Source: Rossellomorea marisflavi
GTDB lineage: Bacteria; Bacillota; Bacilli; Bacillales; Bacillaceae_B
Direction: 5' to 3'
Length of the DNA stretch: 64,000 nucleotides
Assembly (NCBI GenBank): GCA_003667865.1
Contig: CP033051.1
Coordinates: 4,527,518 to 4,591,517 of the forward strand
In this document: positions 1 through 8,469 of the stretch, in pieces
Layout of the letters: each line of letters begins with the position of its first letter
Numbering within the stretch: position 1 is the first letter of the stretch
Translations under genes and position numbers: made by a program
Notes under the pieces: model-generated
Database searches by the model: none
Told to the model about the DNA's origin: nothing
The model's input: the letters and a program-made list of their open reading frames with translations, nothing else

Positions 1-50
1 ATCCTTCATTTTAATTGCTTATTTTCAATTAATTTAAGTAATTTGTATCA

Positions 51-540
51 ACTTGTGCTTCTAATTAGATAACTTGTGCATCTGTTCATAAAACTTGTGC
101 ATGTCTTTGCAAAACTTGTGTATCTTTTTAAGAAACTTGTGCATATTACCAAAAACTGTAAACTCAAGCGTCACTATTTTGGCAGCATGTACTGTAACTA
201 AGCACTAACAGCATAGAAAATCATCTTTTTAAGCATCTTTCTTATCAAACTTGTGCTTCTAATTAGGTAACTTGTGCATCTGTTCATAAAACTTGTGCAT
301 GTCTTTGCAAAACTTGTGCATCTTTTTAAGTAACTTGTGCATTTTACCAGAAATTGTATACTCTAGCAGCACTATTTTGGCAGCATATACTATAACTCAG
401 CACTAACAGCATAGAAAATCATCACTTTGGCATCTTTCTGATCAAACTTGTGCTTCTAATTAGGTAGCTTGTGCATCTGTTCATAAAACTTGTGCATGTA
501 TTAGCAAAACTTGTGCATCTTTTTAAGAAACTTGTGCATT
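51..540. repeat. Tandem array of 21-bp-phased ACTTGTGC repeats
   Basis: Fifteen copies of ACTTGTGC (a few with one change) lie in three clusters of five. Copies start at 51, 72, 93, 114, 135; 249, 270, 291, 312, 333; and 446, 467, 488, 509, 530, so spacing inside each cluster is exactly 21 bp. The clusters repeat with a period of 198 and 197 bp, and the spacer between them (with a CACTATTTTGGCAGCAT-like core) is also conserved, so the whole ~198-bp block is tandemly repeated about 2.5 times. Short open frames run through it on both strands as heptapeptide repeats, but the 197-bp step breaks frame between clusters, so I read it as non-coding. Function unknown. Confidence 0.9.
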
Positions 541-602
541 TTACCAAAAATTGTATTCCTCCCCTCCACACAAAAAATTCAACTATCCAAACATCCCAAA
601 CC

Positions 603-630
603 AAAAAACCCCACGGCAAGCCGCGGGGTT
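603..630 (-). terminator. Intrinsic terminator of the etfB-etfA transcript
   Basis: On the minus strand an 11-bp GC-rich stem (AACCCCGCGGC paired with GCCGTGGGGTT) is followed by a run of T. It lies about 30 bp beyond the etfA stop codon. Confidence 0.9.
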
Positions 631-660
631 CAACAAACAAAATTCAATTCATAGTACAAA

Positions 661-1641
661 TTAAGAACTAGCAACCTTTAACTTCTTAAACTCTTCTGTA
701 AGCATTGGAACTACTTCGAATAGATCTCCTACGATTCCGTAGTCTGCTACGTTGAAGATGTTTGCTTCAGGGTCTTTGTTGATCGCAACGATTACTTTAG
801 AGTTTGACATACCAGCTAAATGTTGGATGGCTCCAGAAATACCACATGCGATGTAAAGGTCTGGTGTTACAACCTTACCTGTTTGACCAATTTGTAGTGA
901 GTAGTCACAATAATCAGCGTCACATGCTCCACGAGAAGCTCCAACGGCTCCGCCTAGAACGTCTGCAAGTTCTTTTAGCGGTTCAAAACCATCTTCACTT
1001 TTCACTCCACGTCCACCAGCGATAACAACTTTTGCTTCTGATAGGTCTACACCTTCACTTGCTTTACGAACAACCTCTTTAATGATTGCGCGTAAATCTT
1101 TGATTTCTACAGAAACAGAGCTTACATCACCAGAGCGGCTTTCGTCTTTTTCTAGTGCAGCAATATTGTTTGGACGAATTGTTGCAAACACGATACCATC
1201 TGTAACAATTTTCTTTTCAAATGCTTTACCAGAATAGATTGGACGAGTGAATACTAGGTTTCCGCCACTTACTTCTAGTGCTGTTGCATCAGAAATTAGT
1301 CCTGTGCTTAGTTTACTTGCAATCTTTGGAGATAGATCTTTACCAAGAGCTGTGTGTCCGAACACAATTCCCTCAGGACTTTCTTGATCAACAACTGCCA
1401 TGAAAGCTTGAGAATAACCATCTGACGTATATTGTGCAAGCTTCTCATCTTCAACTGTTACAACACGATCCGCACCGTATTGAATTAATTCGTTTCCTAA
1501 AGCGCTTACAGATTCACCAATTAATACCGCTACTACTTCTCCACCTTCAGAGATTGTTTTCGCAGCTGCAATGGCTTCAAATGATACGTTACGTAGTGAA
1601 CCGTCACGAGCTTCTCCTAATACTAATACTTTTCTAGACAT
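661..1641 (-). CDS. etfA: Electron transfer flavoprotein, alpha subunit
   Basis: This 326-residue protein is the FAD-binding subunit of the soluble EtfAB heterodimer, which takes electrons from acyl-CoA dehydrogenases and passes them to the respiratory chain. The N-terminal ETF domain starts MSRKVLVLGEARDG. The C-terminal FAD domain shows the family signature: GGRGVKS near residue 208, GASRGACDADYC near 233 and QIGQTGKVVTPDLYIACG near 251. Length is normal for the family. It follows etfB by 42 bp and ends the fadR-fadB-etfB-etfA run, so it is probably cotranscribed and under FadR control. Identification is secure. Confidence 0.97.
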   Translation of the reverse strand: MSRKVLVLGEARDGSLRNVSFEAIAAAKTISEGGEVVAVLIGESVSALGNELIQYGADRVVTVEDEKLAQYTSDGYSQAFMAVVDQESPEGIVFGHTALGKDLSPKIASKLSTGLISDATALEVSGGNLVFTRPIYSGKAFEKKIVTDGIVFATIRPNNIAALEKDESRSGDVSSVSVEIKDLRAIIKEVVRKASEGVDLSEAKVVIAGGRGVKSEDGFEPLKELADVLGGAVGASRGACDADYCDYSLQIGQTGKVVTPDLYIACGISGAIQHLAGMSNSKVIVAINKDPEANIFNVADYGIVGDLFEVVPMLTEEFKKLKVASS

Positions 1642-1683
1642 GCTTCATACCCCCTGATTGTGTAATGGTTGATTTTTATGCTA

Positions 1684-2457
1684 TTAAATGACCTTTGCTT
1701 CGCTACGTAGTAGGCTTACTAATTCTTTAACTTGAGCGTCTAACTCACCTTCGAGAACTTTACCAGCTTGTTTTTCTGCTGGAAGGAAGATTTCGATTGT
1801 TTTCGTTTTTGCTTCGACATCGTCTTCTTCAAGATCAAGATCATCAAGTTCTAGCTCTTCTAAAGGCTTTTTCTTTGCCTTCATAATTCCTGGTAATGAA
1901 GGGTAACGTGGTTCGTTAAGACCTTGTTGCGCTGTAACAAGTAGTGGAAGTGATGTTTCAATTGTTTCTGAATCCCCTTCAACATCTCTTACAACTGTTA
2001 CTGTATCTCCATCAATTTTTAGATCTGTAATCGTTGTTACGTATGGAATATCTAACAGTTCTGCTACGCGTGGACCAACTTGACCAGAACCACCATCAAT
2101 TGCAACATTTCCTGAGATGATTAGGTCTACTTCTTGGTCTTTTAAGTATTGTGATAAAATTTTTGCTGTTGTGAATTGATCACCATAATCTAGATCATCT
2201 TCAGTATTGATTAGAACTGCTTTGTCAGCACCCATTGCTAGAGCTGTTCTTAATTGTTTTTCTGCCTCTTCGTCACCTACAGTTACAACGGTTACTTCTC
2301 CCCCATGCTCATCACGAACCTGGATCGCTTCTTCAACCGCGTACTCATCATAAGGGTTGATGATAAATTCAGCACCATCTTCACTGATACTGCCATTTTG
2401 AATCGTAATTTTTTCCTCTGTATCGAACGTTCTTTTTAAAAGTACAAAGATGTTCAT
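1684..2457 (-). CDS. etfB: Electron transfer flavoprotein, beta subunit
   Basis: The beta subunit (257 residues) binds AMP and completes the EtfAB heterodimer used in fatty-acid beta-oxidation. The frame is open further upstream, but the start is set at 2457 because ATG there (MNIFVLLKRTFDTEE) is preceded by a good GGAGGG ribosome site and matches the usual family N-terminus. Family features include the AMP-binding region around NVAIDGGSGQVGPRVAELL and the C-terminal arm that wraps the alpha subunit. It lies between fadB and etfA, with a short gap on each side and no terminator. Confidence 0.96.
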   Translation of the reverse strand: MNIFVLLKRTFDTEEKITIQNGSISEDGAEFIINPYDEYAVEEAIQVRDEHGGEVTVVTVGDEEAEKQLRTALAMGADKAVLINTEDDLDYGDQFTTAKILSQYLKDQEVDLIISGNVAIDGGSGQVGPRVAELLDIPYVTTITDLKIDGDTVTVVRDVEGDSETIETSLPLLVTAQQGLNEPRYPSLPGIMKAKKKPLEELELDDLDLEEDDVEAKTKTIEIFLPAEKQAGKVLEGELDAQVKELVSLLRSEAKVI

Positions 2458-2544
2458 GTATAACCCTCCTAAAATTTTGACTCGAATTATTATTGGAAAC
2501 ATTCAATTCCTTAAAAATTTTTAGAAAATTTATAGTAAAAAAAT

Positions 2545-3318
2545 TTACTTCCCTACAAAATTTGGAGTTCTTTTTTCAATAAAAGCTGAGATTCCTTCTT
2601 TCGCATCTTCAGATACAAAGACAGTACCAAATAACTCTGCTTCTTTTGAAACTCCTTCATAGAATTGACTATGCTTTGAATAGTTTAATAGTTCAATAGC
2701 TGCTTTCATCGCAACAGGGCTCTTTTTAGCAATTTTATGTGCTAGCTTTAAAGATTCTTCAAAAACTACTTCTTCTGGGTAGGCTCTGCTTGCTAGTCCC
2801 CATTGAACAGCTTCTTGTCCAGTAATTGGATCACTTGTTAATAGCATTTCAGCTGCTTTTACAGGACCTACTAGTCTAGGAAGACGTTGTGTTCCTGCGA
2901 AGCCTGGAACAAGTCCTAGCTGCAGCTCAGGTAGTCCAAGCTTTGCTGTTTCACTAACTACTCGGATATGACATCCCATTGCTAGCTCAAGACCTCCACC
3001 TAATGCTGCTCCGTGAATAGAAGCAATGATTGGCTTAGGGAATGTTTCCATTCTTTCAAAAACATCTTGACCTCTTTTGGCAAGGATAGCAAATTCCTCA
3101 CCACTACTAATAGAAGTAAATTCTTTAATATCTGCTCCAGCTGAGAAAAATCTTCCATCACCATGAAGTAGAATGAGACGAACTTCTTCATTATTTTCAA
3201 ACTCATCTAGTAGACTATTAATCTCTAGAATTAAACCACTTGATAGTGCATTTGCTGGAGGTCTTTGAATCGTGACAATAGCCACATGCTCCTCCAGCTT
3301 CCAAGATACATTCTCCAC
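2545..3318 (-). CDS. fadB: Enoyl-CoA hydratase (crotonase family)
   Basis: A 257-residue crotonase-fold enzyme that hydrates trans-2-enoyl-CoA in beta-oxidation. The oxyanion-hole segment AGADIKEF lies near residue 61. The glycine-rich helix GAALGGGLELAMGC lies near 105, and the segment GLPELQLGLVPGFAGTQRLPR near 130 carries the second catalytic glutamate. Length is typical. It sits directly after fadR and before etfB, the same order as in B. subtilis (fadR-fadB-etfB-etfA), which supports the FadB (YsiB) assignment. Other crotonases share the fold, so substrate chain length cannot be read from sequence alone. Confidence 0.92.
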   Translation of the reverse strand: MENVSWKLEEHVAIVTIQRPPANALSSGLILEINSLLDEFENNEEVRLILLHGDGRFFSAGADIKEFTSISSGEEFAILAKRGQDVFERMETFPKPIIASIHGAALGGGLELAMGCHIRVVSETAKLGLPELQLGLVPGFAGTQRLPRLVGPVKAAEMLLTSDPITGQEAVQWGLASRAYPEEVVFEESLKLAHKIAKKSPVAMKAAIELLNYSKHSQFYEGVSKEAELFGTVFVSEDAKEGISAFIEKRTPNFVGK

Positions 3319-3343
3319 TAGCTACACCATCCCCTTACACTTT

Positions 3344-3925
3344 TTATCCATTTAAGCCGTTGATAAGCATCTTATGAATGGATGGTACTTGCTTCATAAG
3401 GTCGTATTTTTGATCGCTCATGACCCAGCTTGTCACCATTTCATCAATGGTGCCAAAAATCATTTGCCGAGCGAGACGAACATCAAGATCCTGAGAGAAT
3501 TGCTTCTCTTCGATTCCACTAATAATCACTTTATCAACTAGCCTTAAATAACCTTTTAATACTTCGTTAATCTTAAGTCGCAAATCTTTACTTGATTGAC
3601 GAAGCTCTAACTGTGTAACAATCGCTAAATGGCGATCATCATTTAAGTTTTTGCAATGATTTTCAATCATTACTAATAACTTCTCTGAAGCCGTCAGATC
3701 TCCTGCTATTAAATTCTCTATTTTTTCGACTAAAGAAGTTAATTTTTCTGTAAAAAGAGAAATTAAGATATCTTCCTTATTTTCAAAATAAAGATAAATC
3801 GTTCCATCAGCTACTCCAGCTTGTTTTGCAATTTTTGAAACCTGGGCTTGATGATAACCATTTTCTGCAATAACCACGACAGCAGCATCAATAATTTGCT
3901 TGTATTTTGGTTTGTTTTTTCTCAT
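3344..3925 (-). CDS. fadR: TetR-family fatty-acid degradation repressor FadR
   Basis: A 193-residue TetR-family regulator. The N-terminal helix-turn-helix occupies about residues 8-55 (segments QVSKIAKQAGVADGTIYLYF and NKEDILISLF), followed by a ligand-binding helical domain. In B. subtilis FadR represses beta-oxidation genes and is released by long-chain acyl-CoA. Position between lcfA and fadB supports the name. Two FadR-type palindromes lie in its own upstream region (3949-3968 and 3981-4000), so it probably represses itself and the downstream fadB-etfB-etfA genes. Confidence 0.93.
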   Translation of the reverse strand: MRKNKPKYKQIIDAAVVVIAENGYHQAQVSKIAKQAGVADGTIYLYFENKEDILISLFTEKLTSLVEKIENLIAGDLTASEKLLVMIENHCKNLNDDRHLAIVTQLELRQSSKDLRLKINEVLKGYLRLVDKVIISGIEEKQFSQDLDVRLARQMIFGTIDEMVTSWVMSDQKYDLMKQVPSIHKMLINGLNG

Positions 3926-3948
3926 TTCATTGACCTGCCTTACCTATA

Positions 3949-3968
3949 CTGAATGACGTATCACTCAT
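3949..3968. promoter_or_regulatory. Second, weaker FadR-like operator
   Basis: Reads CTGAATGA-CGTA-TCACTCAT. It has the same 8-4-8 layout as the strong site next to it, with two changes from the ATGAATGA/TCATTCAT arms. It lies in the untranslated leader between that site and the fadR start codon. Confidence 0.6.
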
Positions 3969-3980
3969 GTTTCCGCATTA

Positions 3981-4000
3981 ATGAATGACCATTCATTCAT
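3981..4000. promoter_or_regulatory. FadR operator
   Basis: A perfect 20-bp palindrome, ATGAATGA-CCAT-TCATTCAT, which agrees with the B. subtilis FadR box as I remember it (ATGAATGA N4 TCATTCAT). It begins at the expected transcription start of the fadR promoter, where a bound repressor would block initiation. Confidence 0.88.
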
Positions 4001-4006
4001 AATTTA

Positions 4007-4035
4007 ATAATAAAAGCGATTTCATAAAATGTCAA
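4007..4035 (-). promoter_or_regulatory. SigA promoter of fadR-fadB-etfB-etfA
   Basis: Minus strand: -35 TTGACA, 17-bp spacer, -10 TATTAT. The predicted start is near 4000, on the strong FadR operator. A small inverted repeat (CAAGAAT-AGA-ATTCTTG, 4033-4049) overlaps the -35 element. The rest of the lcfA-fadR gap, up to 4222, shows nothing clear. Confidence 0.8.
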
Positions 4036-4222
4036 GAATAGAATTCTTGTCCTTATATTCTTATAAATGATAGCGGCAGAGTTTGACTAGGGAAATTTTA
4101 TTTCATAATCGGTTATCATGATGTACATTCTAAAGTTGTCTCACACGGCCGCATGTATGAAGGTTTTTATTAGCTATTTTACCCTTTAAAATTATAAAAA
4201 GCAAAAGTCTGATATATCATTT

Positions 4223-5914
4223 TTATCCTAGTTTTTGATCCTCTTGTTTTTTCTTTTCCTCTTCAACTAGTGCTCTTCTTAAAATCTTTCCAACAGCTGT
4301 CTTTGGTAATTCTTCTCTAAATTCATAGATTCTTGGAACTTTATATGCTGCTAGATGCTTTCTTGCAAATGCGTCTAGTTCTTCTTCTGATACAGTATTA
4401 TTTTGCTTCAATACAATGTATGCCTTTACCGTTTCTCCTCGATATGGGTCTGGTACACCTGCAGCAACAACCTCCTGAACAGCTGGGTGCTCATACAGTA
4501 CTTCTTCAATTTCTCTTGGATAAATATTAAAGCCACCTGCAATAATCATGTCTTTTTTGCGATCAACAACATAAAAATATCCCTTTTCATCCATATAGCC
4601 GATATCACCGGTTAGTAGCCATCCATCATGTAATGTTTGAGCTGTATCTTCAGGGCGATTCCAGTAGCCTTTCATTACTTGTGGTCCTTTTATAACTATT
4701 TCACCAATTTCATTCGGGGCTAAATGCTCACCATTCTCCAATGAACGAATTGCTGCATCAGTATCCGGCCAAGGAACACCGATACTCCCTTTTACTCTCT
4801 CTCGATCCCATAAAAAATTTGAATGGGTTACTGGTGAGGACTCAGTTAATCCGTAACCTTCAACAAGTTTTCCACCTGTTACTTCTTCGAATTTTTGTTG
4901 AACATCAACTGGCAAAGGAGCTGATCCACTAATACATGAATCAATTGATGATAAGTCATATTTTGAAAGATTAGGATGATTTAAAAGTCCAATATAAATC
5001 GTTGGTGCACCAGGAAATAGAGTTGGTTTCTCCTTGTGAATCGTTTTTAGGGTAGTTTCAGCGTCAAATTTCGGTAATAGAATCATTTTATGTCCTTGCA
5101 TAACCGTTAAAATCATAACGGTCGTCATTCCATATACGTGGAAAAATGGTAAAAGTCCTAAAACCTTTTCTTCTCCTTTTTTGCATTTATAGAGCCAAGC
5201 ATCACACATTGAAGCATTTGCAATTAAGTTTCGGTGGGTTAACATAACTCCCTTAGGAAATCCCGTTGTTCCACCTGTGTATTGAAGTAACGCTAAGTCT
5301 TCTTCAAAATCAAGTTCTATCTGAGGCTCATCTGCCATTGTAGATTGAAAAATATCCTTAAACATATGGACCTTATCACTTGGCTGAAGTTTCACAACAA
5401 TCCCTGTTTGCTTTTTTTGAATAAATGGATACACTAAATTTTTGGGAAACGGTAGAAAATCCTTGATAGCCGTTACAATAACATGCTCTAGTTCCGTATT
5501 CTTCATTACCTTTGATACTTTTGGAAACAGAATATCTAATGTAAGAATCACCTTAGCACCAGAATCCTTCATCTGATACTCTAATTCTCTTTCCATGTAA
5601 AGTGGGTTTGTCTGTACAACGACTCCCCCTGCATATAGCGCACCAAAGTACCCTATAACCGATTGAGGTGTATTCGGAAGCATAATAGCAACTCGGTCAC
5701 CCTTCTGAATTCCTATGCCTCTTAAATAATTTGCAAACTGTAATGCTTTCTCATAAAGATCTTTATAGGTCATTTCTTTTCCCATAAAATGAATAGCAGG
5801 CTTATCTGGGTATTGCTGAGCAGACGTAGTTAAGTACGTCTGAACCGGCACTTGCTCGTACTGTAGTGTTGATGGAACTTCAGCTGGATACTGCTCAATC
5901 CATGGTTTCGTCAT
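4223..5914 (-). CDS. lcfA: Long-chain-fatty-acid--CoA ligase
   Basis: A 563-residue AMP-forming acyl-CoA synthetase that activates long-chain fatty acids to acyl-CoA, the entry step of beta-oxidation. The ATP/AMP signature YTGGTTGFPKGVMLTHRN is near residue 212. EGYGLTESSP and GWLLTGDIGYMDEKGY follow, and the C-terminal catalytic lysine segment is PKTAVGKILRR. The start follows a clean AAGGAGG site. Gene order lcfA-fadR-fadB-etfBA matches B. subtilis. A separate promoter and ~300-bp gap before fadR suggest that lcfA need not be the only source of fadR message. Confidence 0.95.
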   Translation of the reverse strand: MTKPWIEQYPAEVPSTLQYEQVPVQTYLTTSAQQYPDKPAIHFMGKEMTYKDLYEKALQFANYLRGIGIQKGDRVAIMLPNTPQSVIGYFGALYAGGVVVQTNPLYMERELEYQMKDSGAKVILTLDILFPKVSKVMKNTELEHVIVTAIKDFLPFPKNLVYPFIQKKQTGIVVKLQPSDKVHMFKDIFQSTMADEPQIELDFEEDLALLQYTGGTTGFPKGVMLTHRNLIANASMCDAWLYKCKKGEEKVLGLLPFFHVYGMTTVMILTVMQGHKMILLPKFDAETTLKTIHKEKPTLFPGAPTIYIGLLNHPNLSKYDLSSIDSCISGSAPLPVDVQQKFEEVTGGKLVEGYGLTESSPVTHSNFLWDRERVKGSIGVPWPDTDAAIRSLENGEHLAPNEIGEIVIKGPQVMKGYWNRPEDTAQTLHDGWLLTGDIGYMDEKGYFYVVDRKKDMIIAGGFNIYPREIEEVLYEHPAVQEVVAAGVPDPYRGETVKAYIVLKQNNTVSEEELDAFARKHLAAYKVPRIYEFREELPKTAVGKILRRALVEEEKKKQEDQKLG

Positions 5915-5963
5915 ATTTCAACCTCCTTGTAAAATTTTTAGAAAATTTAAATACTTTAATGCT

Positions 5964-5992
5964 ATTATAAACTACAAGTAAAGCGGTTACAA
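5964..5992 (-). promoter_or_regulatory. SigA promoter of lcfA, with cre-like overlap
   Basis: Minus strand: -35 TTGTAA, 17-bp spacer, -10 TATAAT. The 15-mer starting at the -35 (TTGTAACCGCTTTAC) fits the CcpA cre consensus at 13 of 15 positions, so carbon repression is possible. The cre part is weak. Confidence 0.75.
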
Positions 5993-6112
5993 TTTGTATT
6001 TTGTTATTAAGCATATGCTTTAAAAAGCTTTTTAAACTTAGAAGCTTTGGCTATGGCACTTGAAGAGGAAAAAAGAAGATAGTATTGATTGCAAAACATC
6101 GGAGGTGATTGA

Positions 6113-6497
6113 ATGAAAAATGGATATTTATTTCTATAGGACTGGTAATTGTATGCATTAGCAGCTATCTGATATTTTCTAATGGTTTTTCTACTATCGA
6201 GAGCATTAAAGTACAAACATTTGATAGAAACACAGATACATATAATAAAGGCAAAGTTATGAAAGAACATTCCACTTTAGAAACATTTACAAAGATCATA
6301 AACAGAGCAAGTCGTTAGGGAAATGCACATTATGAAATGGCTCATAAAGAAGACTATAAGGTTACTATTACTTAGATACTACGACAGAAGTATTACTTGT
6401 TTGGGAAAAGTCCGGTGAGAACACCTTTATCATTAGACCTAGCAAAAATGAAGCATTCAGAATAAAAAATGCTCATCATAATACAACAGTTTCTTGA
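6113..6497 (+). pseudogene. Decayed gene for a small membrane-anchored protein
   Basis: A GGAGGTGA site at 6101-6108 precedes ATG at 6113 at ideal distance, but that frame stops after eight codons. Shifting by one base (one A short in an A-run at 6116-6120) opens a frame with a hydrophobic N-terminus (WIFISIGLVIVCISSYLIF) and a soluble part that runs to an in-frame TAG at 6316. The same frame continues with GNAHYEMAHKEDYKVTIT to a second stop. A further frame change then gives a coherent C-terminus (DTTTEVLLVWEKSGENTFII) ending at 6497. The parts look like one protein of ~125 residues broken by two frameshifts and one stop. I do not recognise the function. Confidence 0.7.
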
Positions 6498-6514
6498 ATT
6501 ATTGACATAAAAGA

Positions 6515-6555
6515 AAAACGCTTGGAAAAATTTATTCCCAAGCGTTTTTTATATT
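6515..6555. terminator. Bidirectional terminator
   Basis: An 11-bp stem (AAAACGCTTGG with CCAAGCGTTTT) has T-runs on both strands. It serves the plus-strand pseudogene and the minus-strand sulP gene. Confidence 0.88.
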
Positions 6556-6624
6556 TTTTTGATTCAATATGAATTTACTCGTTTCATCGGATCTTAAAAT
6601 ACACAACAACAAACCAACTAACTA

Positions 6625-8103
6625 TTAATGATTTGCCACTTTTTCAAGTCCGCCTGGTTTATTATGAACAGCAAGCTTTTCAATTAGCTTTGTACTGTCA
6701 TTATTAAGCCCAATGAGATTCACTTTTACTCCATTTTGGTGGTATTTAATAACAACCTTATCGATAGCACCAACTGCTGAATCGTCCCATAAATGAGTAT
6801 GTGTTAAGTCTAAGGTTACTTCTTTTACATTCTCATTATAGTCAAAGCTTTCTAGGAAATCTGTTACAGATGCGAAGAAAAGTTGACCTGTAACACGATA
6901 CACTTTTTTGTTTAAGTCATCGGTAGCAAGTGTTGTAATCTTTACTTTTGATATTTTTGCAGCAAAGAAAATAGCACTTAATATAATCCCAACTAATACA
7001 CCTTTGGATAAATCGTGAGTCAAAATGACCGTTGCAACCGTAACAAGCATCACTACTGTATCCGTAACTGGTGCTTTGTGTAACGTCTTTAATGAAGACC
7101 AATCAAACGTTCCAATCGATACCATGATCATAACCCCAACAAGAGCAGCCATCGGGATTTGTACTAAGAAATCGTTTAATAATATAATTAATGTCATTAG
7201 AAATACACCAGCAACTAGAGCAGATAATCTACCTCTACCACCCGATTTGACATTGATAACAGATTGCCCAATCATGGCACATCCTGCCATTCCACCGAAG
7301 AAACCAGAAACAATATTCGCAATCCCCTGACCTCGTGCTTCCTTGTTCTTATCACTTGTAGTATCTGTCATATCATCAACGATAGAAGCTGTTAATAGAG
7401 ATTCAACAAGTCCTACAATGGCAATAGATAAAGCGTAAGGGAAAATAATTTGTAGCGTTTCAAAGTTTAACGGAATATCCGGAATTAAGAAAAGAGGTAA
7501 CGTTTGTGTTAATTGTCCCATATCTCCAATATTTCGAACCCCGCTATTCGTTAATACAGCAATGATTGTAATCACAAGAATTGCTACTAGTGGAGACGGC
7601 ACCACTTTTGTAAAACGCGGTAATACATAAATAATCGCCAACGCACCAGCTACCATTGCATACATCTGCCACGCCTCACCTACAAAGTGTGTCAGCTGAG
7701 ATGTAAAGATCAGAATCGCAAGTGCATTTACAAAACCTACCATAACCGATCTTGGAACAAATTTCATTAAGCGTCCCAGTTTTAATACACCCATTACAAT
7801 CTGAATAATACCTGTAAGAATCGTTGCAGCTAGTAAATATTGTAGTCCATGCTCAGCAACTAATGTTGTCATTAGTAAAGCGGTAGCACCTGTAGCCGCA
7901 GAGATCATACCAGGACGGCCACCAACAAAAGCAATTACTACTGCAATACAGAATGATGCATAAAGACCAACCATCGGGTCGACACCCGCAATGATTGAAA
8001 AGGCGATGGCTTCAGGAATTAATGCCATAGCAACAACCATTCCTGAAAGAACATCTCCTCGGATGTTCCCAAACCAATCTTGTTTTAATGTGTTTGTGTT
8101 CAT
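6625..8103 (-). CDS. SulP-family anion permease with STAS domain
   Basis: A 492-residue integral membrane transporter of the SulP/SLC26 family. The N-terminal signature [27 protein letters not shown] is followed by ~10 more hydrophobic segments up to about residue 385. A cytoplasmic STAS domain begins near 400 ([20 protein letters not shown]) and contains [18 protein letters not shown]. Members move sulfate, bicarbonate or dicarboxylates, and the substrate cannot be told here. It stands alone with its own promoter and terminator in a block inserted between lcfA and yshE relative to B. subtilis. Confidence 0.9.
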   Translation of the reverse strand: MNTNTLKQDWFGNIRGDVLSGMVVAMALIPEAIAFSIIAGVDPMVGLYASFCIAVVIAFVGGRPGMISAATGATALLMTTLVAEHGLQYLLAATILTGIIQIVMGVLKLGRLMKFVPRSVMVGFVNALAILIFTSQLTHFVGEAWQMYAMVAGALAIIYVLPRFTKVVPSPLVAILVITIIAVLTNSGVRNIGDMGQLTQTLPLFLIPDIPLNFETLQIIFPYALSIAIVGLVESLLTASIVDDMTDTTSDKNKEARGQGIANIVSGFFGGMAGCAMIGQSVINVKSGGRGRLSALVAGVFLMTLIILLNDFLVQIPMAALVGVMIMVSIGTFDWSSLKTLHKAPVTDTVVMLVTVATVILTHDLSKGVLVGIILSAIFFAAKISKVKITTLATDDLNKKVYRVTGQLFFASVTDFLESFDYNENVKEVTLDLTHTHLWDDSAVGAIDKVVIKYHQNGVKVNLIGLNNDSTKLIEKLAVHNKPGGLEKVANH

Positions 8104-8179
8104 GAAGCACCTCTTTCATATATTTTAAATTTTTGACTTTCAACTCTCATGAAAGTCGGGTCCGTAGTCAACATCGACC

Positions 8180-8208
8180 ATTATATAGCGGTATGACAAT
8201 TTTGTGAA
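8180..8208 (-). promoter_or_regulatory. SigA promoter of the SulP gene
   Basis: Minus strand: -35 TTCACA, 17-bp spacer, -10 TATAAT. The ~75-nt leader contains a 7-bp hairpin (GACTTTC/GAAAGTC, 8135-8157) of unknown role. The rest of the 8104-8417 gap shows no convincing gene. Confidence 0.75.
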
Positions 8209-8417
8209 ATCACAATGTAAGCGTTATATCTATTGTTTTTCTCTTTAAATCTCTTAAATTCTATGTTTTTTAACTATGTTCTATAAAAATGATATTTGTA
8301 AAAAACTATGTAAAGGGAAAATTCTGCAAATATTGTACAGTAAGAAAAGATAACAAAGGTAGTGTTGGAGCGGATAGCAACTGCGCTTTTAAAATAGGTA
8401 CTACACTATTAAATAAA

Positions 8418-8452
8418 AACAAGCCGTATCAACTAAGTCGACACGGCTTGTT
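8418..8452 (-). terminator. Terminator after terC-family gene
   Basis: A 10-bp stem (AACAAGCCGT/ACGGCTTGTT) is followed on the minus strand by TTTTTATTT. It ends the riboswitch-led operon. Confidence 0.88.
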
Positions 8453-8469
8453 TAAGGATTATGCTTCAA

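Noticed and set aside
51..540. CRISPR array from regularly spaced repeats
   Set aside because: The conserved core is only 8-11 bp with 21-bp period, the sequence between cores is itself repeated between clusters, and no cas genes are near.
422..671. Open frames with heptapeptide repeats (CTSFxxR on minus, KLVHxF on plus)
   Set aside because: They follow from the 21-bp repeat on both strands; the 197-bp step breaks frame between clusters and no ribosome site is seen.
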